From Helianthus annuus (Eukaryota > Streptophyta > Magnoliopsida > Asterales > Asteraceae): a stretch of DNA of 64,000 nt. The stretch spans positions 142,501,845 to 142,565,844 of the forward strand of contig NC_035439.2 of NCBI RefSeq assembly GCF_002127325.2. Direction: 5' to 3'. Both the position numbers and the translations under genes were made by a program. Positions 35,087-45,200 of the stretch are shown here, piece after piece (the first letter of the stretch is position 1; every line of letters begins with the position of its first letter). The notes below the pieces were generated by a model that worked only from the letters and a program-made list of their open reading frames with translations, did not search any database and was not told the origin of the DNA.

Positions 35087-37919
35087 ATTGTCGATGTTAC
35101 AGGTTTTCAACTCCTTAGATGAACTAAAGAAACGGATACAAGAAATAGCAAATGCGGATGGTTTCGTTATTGTCACCCGTCGATCAAAGAAAATCGGGGG
35201 AAGAACCGGGAGGGTATGGCTTGAATGTGATCGTGGTGGTGAGCACCAGAGTACAGCAACACTTAGAAAAGCTGGAAGCAAAAAAACCGGTTGCCCGTTT
35301 TACCTGCTGGCTGTCCGAAACCACCCGTATGAAACCTGGGAGATAAAAGACGGAACAATTGAACATAACCACGAACTTTGTGAGGACCTGTCGGCCCACG
35401 CGTTTGTGCGAAGGTTTACTCCAAGCGAAATGAAACTGATCGAGCAGCTGACAGCTCAAAACATGGAGCCGCGCAAAATATTTCAAACGATAAGGAAGCA
35501 GGACCCCGACAGGTTTCATGTTCAGAAAGACGTTCAAAACGTTGTAGCGAAGATTAGAGCCGAACAAAGACAAGGATTGACTCCCATGCAGTCACTAGAA
35601 AATGTGCTGATGAAGAACGACTTTATTTACGAGATCCGGGAAGAACCCGGAACAGAGATCGTAACAGAGATCTTCTTTCTTCATCGGGACTCGAGAGTCT
35701 TGTGGCGTGCATTCCCCCACGTCATGATGATCGATGCAACGTACAAGACAAACATATACAATATGCCCTTTATCCAGATTGTTGGTATGACGCCTACCAA
35801 CAAATCGTTTATTATCGCGCATGCCGTTGTTAGTAAAGAACGGGGTGATAACTTTGTGTGGGTGCTTGAGAGGGTTAAGGCAATGTTGGATGAATGTATG
35901 GAGCCACGTGTGATTTTAACGGATAGAGACCTAGCCCTTATGGGCGCGTGTGCTAAAGTATTTCCAGACGCCTCCAGGCTTCTTTGCAGGTGGCACATAC
36001 AACAGAATGTTATGAAGCACTGCAAGGGTGCCTTCACAGACGACGACTGGAAGAAATTTTTGTCATTCTGGGGTTCATTGATTGAGTCTCCATCCATACC
36101 CATCTACGACTACCACTTGCGCAACATGCGAAAGCGACTTGTGGAGTGCAAACGTTCTAGTAAGTTTTTCTAATAACATACGACTCACCTATGCAAATTT
36201 TATTAAATTATTTTTACTTTTTAGGAGTCTTCAAATACGTGTACGATAACTGGCTAAAAGACTATAAGGAGATGTTTGTCTTTGCGTGGACTGATAAGAG
36301 GCGCAACTTTGGTAATCGTACTACAAACAGAGTTGAGAGCCAACATGCCAACTTAAAGAGATACGTCGAAGATAGGAGCTCGCTGGACCGTATAGTTGGT
36401 TGTGTCCGGGATATAGTTGAGACACAGTTCGGTGAAATAAGGAAGACTTTTCGAGAAAGCATCGAAAAAACAATGAAACACCACAAACACCCGATGTTTC
36501 AACACCTACTTGGAAAAGTATCCCACAAAGCCCTTGACTTGTTGCATGGAGAGGCAATTAGGAGGCTAGATGTCTTGGAGCGCTTTAATTCATCATGTGG
36601 TTGCCAAATGTGGCACAGCTGTGGGTTGCCCTGTGCTTGTAGGATAGAAAAGTACATGCGTGAAGGTAATAATTATTGAACGTCGTACAACACTTGTGTG
36701 ATATATTTCCTTTCCTTCATTTTACCTAAACAATATTGTTTTTAACCGTGCAGAGCGTCCGATTCAACTCGAAGACATAGACGTCTTCTGGCGGAAACTT
36801 AACTTCCAAAGTTGTAAATTGATAGACGACTCCCTTGACGTGGTCGAAGAGCTAGATGTTGTTAGACAACAATTACAGTCGCACCCTCCAGCTCAGCAAA
36901 AAAGCCTGCTTTCAAAGATTAAAGCGGTGTTGACTCCAACGAAATCTACCAAGAAACCACCGGTTGTCCAACAAAATACTCGTGGCCGACCAACAACAAA
37001 GCAGGTACAAGAAAGGTTGGACGAGGCCTCTCGTATAGATGAAGAATTGAGGAGAAGCTCCTTCGGTGATGCAAACACGTGCTTTGAAGGTTCACGACAA
37101 AGTAAGTACGATAAACCTCGCCACAGCTCGTACGTTCCGTCTCAAGCCTCACAACAGTCGGTTATAAGGTCCCAAAAACCCAAAGCGACCCTAAGCCGTT
37201 CAAAGAGTTCTAAGAAGAAAGAGACACGAGATGATCACGGTTTTCCTTTAATCATTGGGGACGAGTACGTGGGAATCATCGAACGGTTTAAGTCTGACAT
37301 TCCGCCAGTGTTCCATCCGTACGTCTCGTGCATACGAGATGTGATGCCGGACGGTCATTGTGGGTTTCGGTCTGTGGCTGTGGGCTTAGGGATGGATCAG
37401 AGTTCATGGGGGCGTATTAGAAGGGACCTTGTCCAAGAAATGGATCAGAACGAATCGATCTGGTTCCCAATATTTGAAGCATGGGCTGCAGGTTATTTTT
37501 ACACGCATCGTCAGGGCCTAATTTGGGATTCAGTGGCCGGTTGTGGGGAGAATCACTGGATGGACTTCCCCTTTGCAGGACTTCTTATTGCATAAACGTA
37601 CGGTATCGGGGTGCACCTGTTAACGACAACCATGGGTGCGAGTTCCACTTACTTCCCAATACTAAGTCCTCCGGCTAATCAACAACCATTATTCATAACG
37701 CTTACACATGTTAACGAGAACCACTTCATACATGTTAAGCTGGAAGGGGATTATCCTATGCCACCAGCACACGGGCTATGGTTGACCCACCGAAGACCCC
37801 ACACAGAACAATGGGAAGATATGTACTTGCCACGTCTAGAATGGTATACATCGATAATGAATCCTCGACCAAGATCAAACCCCAGTCTTAATTACATAGA
37901 TAGTTACACGGAAGAATGA

Positions 37920-38150
37920 TTTTTGTAATTAATAGTATTTTTTTGGAATTAATAGAATTTTTTTGTAATTATTAGTATTTTTTTGTAATTAATAGAATTT
38001 TTTTGTAATTATTAGTATTTTTTTGTAATTATTAGTATTTTTTTTGTAATTAATAGTATTTTTTTTGGAATTAATAGTGTAACTTTGTAATTAATAGTAT
38101 TTTTTTTGTAATTAATAATATTTTTTTGGAATTAATAGTATTTTTTTAAA
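37920..38150. repeat. AT-rich tandem repeat after the transposase gene
   Basis: About 11 copies of a 20-22 bp unit, TTTTTTTGTAATTAATAGTA, with small length changes in the T run. It starts at the stop codon of the OTU reading frame, so it is the 3' region of that gene. Confidence 0.9.
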
Positions 38151-38288
38151 TTTTTCTACAAAAAAAAAACTATACGCTTCGTATAGAACTAGACCCCTCG
38201 TATAATATTGCACAAAAGACCATTTAGCCCCTGATAGGCCCCCAATATAGGCTTATTCCAGGGGCTAAAAGGTAATTTTACTCCAACC

Positions 38289-38320
38289 AGACGCCTCGTA
38301 CAGACCTGTACGGGGCGTCT
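38289..38320. repeat. lox-like palindrome 3
   Basis: AGACGCCTCGTACAG / CTGTACGGGGCGTCT arms separated by AC; one mismatch. Confidence 0.9.
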
Positions 38321-38388
38321 ATTTGAGCGGGATTTTGAAAATTCAATTTTTGAATTTCTGAAATTCAAAATTTGAATTTTTTGAAAGT

Positions 38389-38420
38389 AGACGCTTCGTA
38401 CAGACCTGTACGGGGCGTCT
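38389..38420. repeat. lox-like palindrome 4
   Basis: AGACGCTTCGTACAG / CTGTACGGGGCGTCT arms separated by AC; two arm mismatches. The surrounding TTTGAATTTTTGAAA tracts are shared with palindrome 3, so the two form a 100-bp direct repeat. Confidence 0.9.
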
Positions 38421-38546
38421 ATTTGAGCGGTTTAAATTTGAATTTTGAATTTGAATTTTGAAAATCTTTTTAGTTAATTACTATTTTACCCCTGATATGC
38501 CCCCAGTATAGCCACTTAGCAGGGGCTAAAAGGTAATTTCAAAATT

Positions 38547-38578
38547 GTACGACTCGTACAGACCTGTACGAGGAGTAC
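38547..38578. repeat. lox-like palindrome 5
   Basis: GTACGACTCGTACAG / CTGTACGAGGAGTAC arms separated by AC. Confidence 0.9.
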
Positions 38579-38631
38579 AGTTGAGGCGGTTACTTTTTCC
38601 CATTTCTTTTTTTAATTAATAAAATGTATTA

Positions 38632-38800
38632 TTAAATTACCATTATGCCCCTGTTTACCCCTTAGTATAGCCTTTTTTCAGGGGCAAAATGGTAATTAAC
38701 CATTCCAGAAATATCTTTTTGGAATGGTTAATTACCATTTTGCCCCTGATAAAAGGCTATACTAAGGGTAAAACAGGGGCAAAAATGTCATTTAGCAAAA
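38632..38800. repeat. Inverted repeat with CCCCTG...CAGGGG segments
   Basis: About 75-bp arms: ATTACCATTATGCCCCTGTT... at 38637 and its complement up to 38795, around the centre AATATC at about 38712. Similar CCCCTGATA..CCCCCA.TATAG..AGGGGCTAAAAGGTAA blocks stand alone at 38227-38277 and 38489-38537. Confidence 0.85.
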
Positions 38801-38805
38801 AGCAT

Positions 38806-38837
38806 AGACGCCTCGTATAGGTCTATACGAGGCGTCT
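38806..38837. repeat. lox-like palindrome 6
   Basis: AGACGCCTCGTATAG / CTATACGAGGCGTCT, perfect 15-bp arms separated by GT; a further half-site (CTTCGTATA) follows at 38841. Confidence 0.95.
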
Positions 38838-39149
38838 AGGCTTCGTATAACACAGGGGGGGGGGCCTAGACGACACAGATCACACACACAAACAAAAACA
38901 CACACATATACGGTGCATTCTGATCTATACGCCTCGTACGTATTTCAACCGTATTTTTGAAGAATCGAAGCATCACCGGTACGTATTTCATCCCGTAGTT
39001 AAGTATTTTTGTCTCGTTTATGCCTTTAGACCGTAGGTTTGCCCTAAAAGTTGAATTTGGTTGGGTTTTGGGGGTTTGATGTTGATGATGATGAAGAACT
39101 TGTGGAACAGGACGCTGAGTATAGCCCTATACGAGGGCTATACGAGGGT

Positions 39150-39600
39150 CTGTTTTTTTTTTTTTTTTATTAATTATATTATTATTATTATTTATTAATT
39201 ATTATTAAATATTATTATTATTTATTAATTATATTATTAAATATTATTATTATTATTATTTATTAATTATTATTATTAAAAACATTATTATTAATATTAT
39301 TATTATTTATTTATTTATTTATTTATTTATATTATTATTATTATTAATTATTGTTGTTGTTATTAATATTATTATTTATTATTTATTATTTATTTATTTA
39401 TATTATTATTATTATTAATTATTGTTATTGTTATTAATATTATTATTTATTATTTATTATTTATTATTATTAATTATTGTTATTGTTATTAATATTATTA
39501 TTTATTATTTATTATTTATTATTATTAATTATTGTTATTGTTATTAATATTATTATTTATTATTTATTATTTATTATTTATTAATATTATTATTATTGTA
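39150..39600. repeat. (TTA)/(TTTA) low-complexity block upstream of the second MULE gene
   Basis: Some 450 bp of T/A triplet and tetramer repeats with higher-order copies of TTATTGTTATTGTTATTAAT. The second gene's start codon lies 20 bp after it. Confidence 0.95.
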
Positions 39601-39619
39601 TACGTATACAGTATTTATT

Positions 39620-40029
39620 ATGGAGGACGATCTGATGCCGGGCGATGACATTCACATAGAGCCGGTTCAGCAGGGTCCACGACGGAGACAGCGACCGCCT
39701 GTGGATACGTTGCAGGGGCATCCCTATCTAGAGTTTCCCGACGGCACTGACGCCGCCCGTCATTGCCAGAAGCTTAGGAGGATGCACGTTGGATCGCATG
39801 CATCGATCGACTGGGATGCGATGGACGAGATTGCTGAGACGCCGAGAGTGCGTCGGTTTATACCTATCGATTCGCCGTGGCATCGTCTTTTTGATTTGGC
39901 GCACATGCCGACCTACAGGGAGCTGCTGGTCGAGTTCATTTCGTCATTCACATTTCACCCTCCTGGGGAGCCAGTGCCGATTCCGTACCCAGGTGAATGT
40001 TATTGATATTTATTTATTTATTTATTAAT

Positions 40030-40061
<32 letters not shown>

Positions 40062-41250
40062 TTTCTTTATATTATTATTATTATTAATTATTGTTATTGT
40101 TATTAATATTATTATTATTATTTATTATTTATTATTATATTGTTTTATTTATGATTCCGTACCCAGGTGCTCCCCCTCCGCCTGAGGTTTCTTTCAGGCT
40201 TGCTGGCGTTCAGCGTTCGATGACGCTAGCAGAGTTTGCGGTGCGCTGTGGTTTATACATGCAGGAGGAGATCGAGACTGAGATCTACACAGCGGGGCTA
40301 GTGGTGGTTGAAAAACCCACTCTTGTTGGGTTTTGGCAGGTGATTGCGGGGGCGGATCATTGGGAGCATGACAAGTCGAAGGGGAGGGTGTCGTTTGTTA
40401 GCGACCCACTATACAGGTATGTACGTTTATTATTGCAATTATTGTGATTATATGCACTGTTTATTAATCTCTGTTTTTGTATTTCGCTAACACTATCTGC
40501 AGGTATCTGCACCATTTGCTCGCCACTTCTATATCAGCGCGCGGCTACAGCCGTGAGTGGTGTACGACCACAGATCTTTTTTTCCTATATTGTTTGTTGT
40601 ATAGGAGGCCGTGCGCGCTAGCACACGGTCTAGCCCAGTACTTCGCCTCCGGCCATCACCGGCAGGAGCGCGGATTTTTGTATGGCGGGGCGTACGTGAC
40701 CGTCATTGCCCGTTCATTTGGCCTCGCACCACATCAGGACCCACATCTACGGACGCCGGCCATCATGCCGACGCGGATGGGTATGCAGTCGCTATGGGGG
40801 ATGAGGGTTATCAAGAGGTTCCCGGTTGGCCCGCGGTTTAAAAACCGCGAGGGGGGCGTATGGAGAGAGGAGGACCTACCAGAGCATTTCGAGGACGTTC
40901 ATCCTCCTGCAGATCCTGCTGATGTAGTGCCCGTGGAGGACCCTCCGGAGGATCTAGACGGTGCAGCGGCGCCACAGCCACCGCCACCTGCCGGGGCACC
41001 TCAGTTTCCACGTCACGTTATTCGAGGTGGTGCCCCAGGAGCTGCGCTACATCCGGATGTACGAGCCAGGCTTGACAGGCTCGACGATTTGGTAGGTTGG
41101 TTGGTACGGGCGGAGCAGGATAGACGAGAGAGAGAGGGATTACCCCCGATACCGCTTCCACCGGTTCGAGCACCACATCAGCAGCAGCAGCCGCAGCAGC
41201 ACCAGCCGCAGCAGCAGCATCAGGATTCAGATTCGGATTTGGATGCATAG
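39620..41250 (+). CDS. ATHILA ORF1 / plant-mobile-domain-like protein
   Basis: Second gene of the MULE-like element. Exons 39620-39992, 40167-40416, 40503-41250 join to 457 codons without a stop (start MEDDLMPGDDIHIEP). The core resembles plant 'ATHILA ORF1' and plant-mobile-domain proteins: FRLAGVQRSMTLAEFAVRCG, GFWQVIAGADHWEHDKSKG, SDPLYRYLHHLLATSISARG, TTDLFFLYCLLYRRP, LYGGAYVTVIARSFGL. A Pro-rich then Gln/His-rich tail follows, with an acidic C terminus. Function is not established; such proteins occur in retrotransposons and in MULEs. Intron 1 is flanked by 17-bp direct repeats (39979-39995, 40153-40169). Codon use is G/C-richer than the surroundings. Confidence 0.75.
39979..40169 (+). 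repeat. 17-bp direct repeats bracketing intron 1 of the ORF1/PMD-like gene
   Basis: GATTCCGTACCCAGGTG occurs at 39979-39995 and 40153-40169, 174 bp apart. The GT of the first copy serves as the donor and the AG of the second copy as the acceptor, so splicing restores a single copy and the frame PYPGAP. Between them is nearly pure TTTA/TTA repeat. Confidence 0.9.
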
Positions 41251-41916
41251 ACCTGTTGTTGTTTTTATTGTTATTGTGGATGTACAAACTTATCTTCTAT
41301 ATTTTTGTTATGGATGTAAACAGTTATCTTATATATGTCATATTTATGTGTGTTTTCAGTTATTCGGTTACTCAATGATTGTTCTCTTAAATTTAGATAA
41401 TACGGAAACAATATAACCCCTGAATATAATACGGAAACAATATTTGAAAGAAATAAAATTTTAATCGAAAGAATAATATTTAAAAAAGTAAAATGTTAAA
41501 AACAATATAATATATTTAAAGAGCCGATTTTTAAAATAGTTGATTTAATCGACGCTGAAACAAAAAATTTTTTTAAACTTTTTATAGTGTAAAAAACAAA
41601 AAAAAAACAAAACTTTTTTAAAAATAAAAAAAAAAACGATTTTTAAAGGCAAATAGTTAATTTTTAAAAAACAACAACTTTTTATAGTGTAAAAAAGAAA
41701 AAAAAAACTTTTTTTAAAACCTAAAAAAATTTCATCAAAAAAACACATCTTCAAAAACCATCCAAAAAACCAACCCAAAACCCACCAAAACACCCCTCAT
41801 TTCAGCCAAAAAAAAATACCAAACAGAGACGCCTCGTATAGCCCCATACCCTGCGTATAGGGTTCCTTAAACAACGTGCCTGACACCCTCTGTACACCCA
41901 TCGAATTCAGTGCATG
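41251..41916. other. 3' flank of the second MULE gene
   Basis: AT-rich sequence with long A runs and no gene; a partial palindrome (GACGCCTCGTATAGCCCCAT) is at 41828. Confidence 0.6.
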
Positions 41917-41946
41917 GACGCCTCGTATAGGTCTATACGAGGCGTC
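41917..41946. repeat. lox-like palindrome 7 (right end)
   Basis: GACGCCTCGTATAG / CTATACGAGGCGTC, perfect 14-bp arms separated by GT, 13 bp inside the terminal GTGTGGATTTAGG. Confidence 0.95.
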
Positions 41947-42142
41947 TAGGTTTGCAAAAGTGTGGATTTAGGCGCAGTGGGTGTCCGGATAGGCGGAGCC
42001 TATTGAAAATCAATACTAAAATATAATATACATATTAGAAAATACAAGGTTTGATTGTATTTTCTTAAAAACTTTAGGGGAGAGGTGCATTCAGTAAAAC
42101 TTAAAAAAGATAGAGTGCATTTAGCAACATCCAAAATAAAAG

Positions 42143-42205
42143 AGATCTAGGATATTTTCACACCTACTTTCCATAAATGAAATTGGAATTCCACAACCAC
42201 AACCA
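42143..42205 (+). repeat. Short block shared with the upstream region of RLP copy B
   Basis: GAGATCTAGGATATTTTCAC and on through GGAATTCCACAACCACAA match 60044-60103 almost base for base. At this locus it is followed by the reverse-transcriptase gene; at 60.1 kb that gene is missing. Confidence 0.9.
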
Positions 42206-45200
42206 CAATCCAAGCTGCAAAGTCATTCCGGCCACTCTCTGCCCCTCCTCCGGTAAGTCCCTCATTCCCCACATTCTCAACTCACTAATTCTTCATTCTT
42301 TTCTCAACTCACTATTTCTGATTGAAAAATTGTTCCTTTTTTCTTTTCATTTTTGATTGAGCACAAGAGCTACGTGACTTGGGGTTTTCCTCTCAAATTC
42401 ATTCTTGAGATTTGCAGCTTCTTGAACAACTCAAAATACAACTTTTCTATTTTGGTTTCCATTTTCTTTTCTCTTCTTCTTTTAGCTGTTTAAACATTTT
42501 CACATTTTAATTCCCACATAAGATGTTTTTGCTGCTGCCCACCAACTGTTTGTAGAAATGCTTGACCCATACCCACATAAATTTTCAAACTTTGGTGTTT
42601 CGGTTTCAATTGGATTTTGATTTACCAAGTTCCCATCTACTTTGTGACTCAGTTTTATCTTCATGAAAATGGAATTTTAAAGTGGAACCTTTTTGATTTT
42701 GTTATGGGGTGACGCGTTTGTGCGTTGGGTGTTTTTGAGGGTGGGCAACTTGGGGTTGCTACCCTTCCCCGTCTTGTAAAGGGTCTTTCCTTTTGCTCCC
42801 TGTGTTTGTTTTTCTTTTACCCCTAACTCCCTTCGAGTTGGCAGTTTTTTGTGTTGTTTTTCTGTTTGCGTTTGACTCGGCGCATGCCCCCCCCCCCCCC
42901 CCGCGTAGAGGTAGAAACGTCAAGACTGCTGGACTGGCGTCAGTGTGTGATAGTGGGTTAAGGGCTTGCCCCCTTAAGCATTTCCACGAATGCAAGGATG
43001 GTAAACCAGGGTCTAGTGGGTTTTTTCGCCTTCTTGAACACATGCAAAGCACCCACCTTAAAACTGAAAACAGGAAGATTTATGTGAAGGAGGCTATCAC
43101 TAATAATTTGGACCTTTTTTCTGGATGTGGGGGAAGTCCTAAGGGCAGGAGGAAAATGGTTATGTGGGGAGTGCATGGTTATGCATGCCCTTAGTAGGGG
43201 GTGCAAGCATGGTGATGAGATGGTGTCTTTTGCTCCAAACTCGAGGGACGTGGATGATTTCATTGTTGGGATTAGGAAGCCATGTCAAGTGGTAGCCGAC
43301 ACTTTTACACTCTACCCGGAAGGGATGGTAACCGATGTTGCCCTTCTCGAGCGTGTTTTTTCACTCCGTTTTCAAATCGTTAAATGCATTCCCCCCAGTT
43401 GTCAACTGGCGTTCGCTCAGGTCTTAACGGGCGCCCTACGTAAAGTGGTGGCATCTCCAGGCTCGGTTCAGTTGCTTTTGTTGCCATGTTGTACACTGAG
43501 GGTTGTCAGGCCTTCTTCCAGGCAAGAGCAGAGATCAGGTAACAGAAAATCCCTACAGTGCAACAGCATCTTGCAGGCGCTTTCATTGTGGAAAGATGGG
43601 TCTGGTTTCACAGATCTGGTCTCTTCTCTCTTGAATAGTGGGGGGGGGATGCTGGGGTTTCTAGGAGGGATTCCGGAAGGGGCGAAGACAATAAAAATGA
43701 TCCCAATATCAAGCAATGCCTGCGGAAGGTCAGGGATGGGCATTTTACGACGGCGGTTAAAGTTTTATGTTCCAGTGGGGTTGCCCCCTTTGGAGAATCG
43801 ACCATGAAAGCTCTTATTGATAAACACCCTGTGGTGCCACCCCCATCATTGCCTTCCAACCCTATTGTCCAGCCCACTGTTATTGTAGCAGAGGATTGCG
43901 TACTTAAATGTATCCAATCCTTCCCTAGAGGGACATCTTGTGGCAGAGATGGGATGCGGGCCCGACACTTGTTGGACGCTATTGGTTGTGAGGGTTCGGT
44001 ATGTTCCTCGGGTCTGCTCACAGCCATTACTGGAGTTGTCAACCTATGGCTTGAGGGGCTTTGCCCTAAGGTGTTGGCCGAGTTTGTGGCCTCAGCCCCC
44101 CTCACCCCCTTATTGAAACCTGATAATGGTATTAGGCCTATCGCCGTGGGGGGCATCCGGCGTAGGTTGGTCTCTAAGGTGGCTATGAAAAAGGTTGGAA
44201 AAGACATGGCCCAGTATTTGGGGGATTTTCAATTCGGGGTTGGTACACCAAATGGGGCGGAGGCGGTGCTTCATAGTGCGAACAGATTCCTGAACTCTTT
44301 TCATGAAGATGGGTCCATGGCTTTGCTCACGATAGACTTCACCAATGCTTTCAACATGGTTGACTGCTCAGCGTTTCTCCAACAGGTCCACCAACGTTGT
44401 CCATCTATCTATCGGTGGGTCCAGTTCCTGTACGCCCAACCCGCTAGGTTGTATGTTGGCAGCGATTGTATTGGGGCCACCACTGGAGTGCAACAAGGAG
44501 ATCCCTTGGGGCCCCTTCTCTTCGCCCTAGCCTTACACCCACTTATTCTCCGTGTCCAGGAGCACTGTAACCTCCCCTTTCATGCTTGGTATTTGGATGA
44601 TGGCACGATTATAGGTAATGCAATGGAAGTTGCTAAAGCCTTGGACATCATCAACACGGAGGGACCATCCCTAGGGCTCCATCTCAATATTAAGAAAACG
44701 GAAGTGTACTGGCCATCGTGTGACGGTCTCAAGGTTCAGGACGGCCTTTTCCCGAGAGGGATAGGCAGACCTGAGAGGGGGGTTAAACTCCTTGGGGGGC
44801 GGTTAGCCGAGATTCTGTTTTTATCGAGGAATTAGCAGGGCGGCGGGCATTGACAGCGTTTGACCTTATGAAACTCTTGCCCTGCCTCCAGGACCCCCAG
44901 TGCGAGCTTCTTCTTTTAAGGTCATGCATGGGGGTAGCTAAGTTACTGTTTGGGCCGCGGACCTGCCAACCCCACTTGATGGCCAATGTGGTATCCTTTT
45001 TTGATGATGGTCTTCGAGAGGCTATCGAAGACAATGTTGTTTGCGGGGGGTCCTACTTCGGTGACCTTCAGTGGCGTGCCGATGCGTCTGGGTGGTTTGG
45101 GCCTCCTCTCAGCTCGGGATGTTGGAGTTTATGCTTTTGTGGCGTCTAGAGCTCAGTCGTGTGTATTGCAAGACCATATCCTTCGGAACAGTGGGGTTGT

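Larger units (their letters stand above)
34231..37919 (+). pseudogene. MULE transposase (FAR1/MuDR type) fused to an OTU domain
   Basis: Five-exon gene: about 34231-34308, 34390-34964, 35102-36159, 36225-36665, 36754-37919. The N terminus is followed by a Gly/Tyr/Asp repeat, a FAR1/WRKY-GCM1-like zinc domain (GCPFYLLAVRNHPYETWEIK, IEHNHEL), and the MULE transposase core with Asp in MMIDATYKTN and TDRDLAL, the CRWHIQQN segment and the Glu-bearing NRVESQHANLKR. A SWIM-like CGCQMWHSCGLPCAC follows. The C-terminal OTU protease has the Asp/Cys motif DVMPDGHCGFRSVAVGLG and a likely catalytic His in NENHFIHVKLEGDYPMPP. An in-frame TAA at 37593-37595 lies between Cys and His, so the protease would be truncated. 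The first exon border is uncertain. Confidence 0.85.
33821..41987 (+). mobile_element. Autonomous-type MULE with transposase-OTU gene and ORF1/PMD-like gene
   Basis: The ends share GACACC plus CCTAAATCCACAC (33835-33847) with the inverted GTGTGGATTTAGG (41960-41972) and GGTGTC (41980-41985). Palindromes built from CGCCTCGTATAG / CTATACGAGGCG lie just inside both ends and in the middle. Two genes in the same direction fill it. No convincing 9-bp duplication was found, so the exact ends are uncertain by some 10-20 bp. Confidence 0.75.

Noticed and set aside
35184..35573. Minus-strand frames over the transposase exons
   Set aside because: Shadows of the real plus-strand coding frame.
38806..38837. 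Functional loxP/Cre-type recombination site
   Set aside because: Only the inner arm bases resemble loxP; the spacer is 2 bp rather than 8 bp and no tyrosine recombinase gene is present. Kept only as 'lox-like'.
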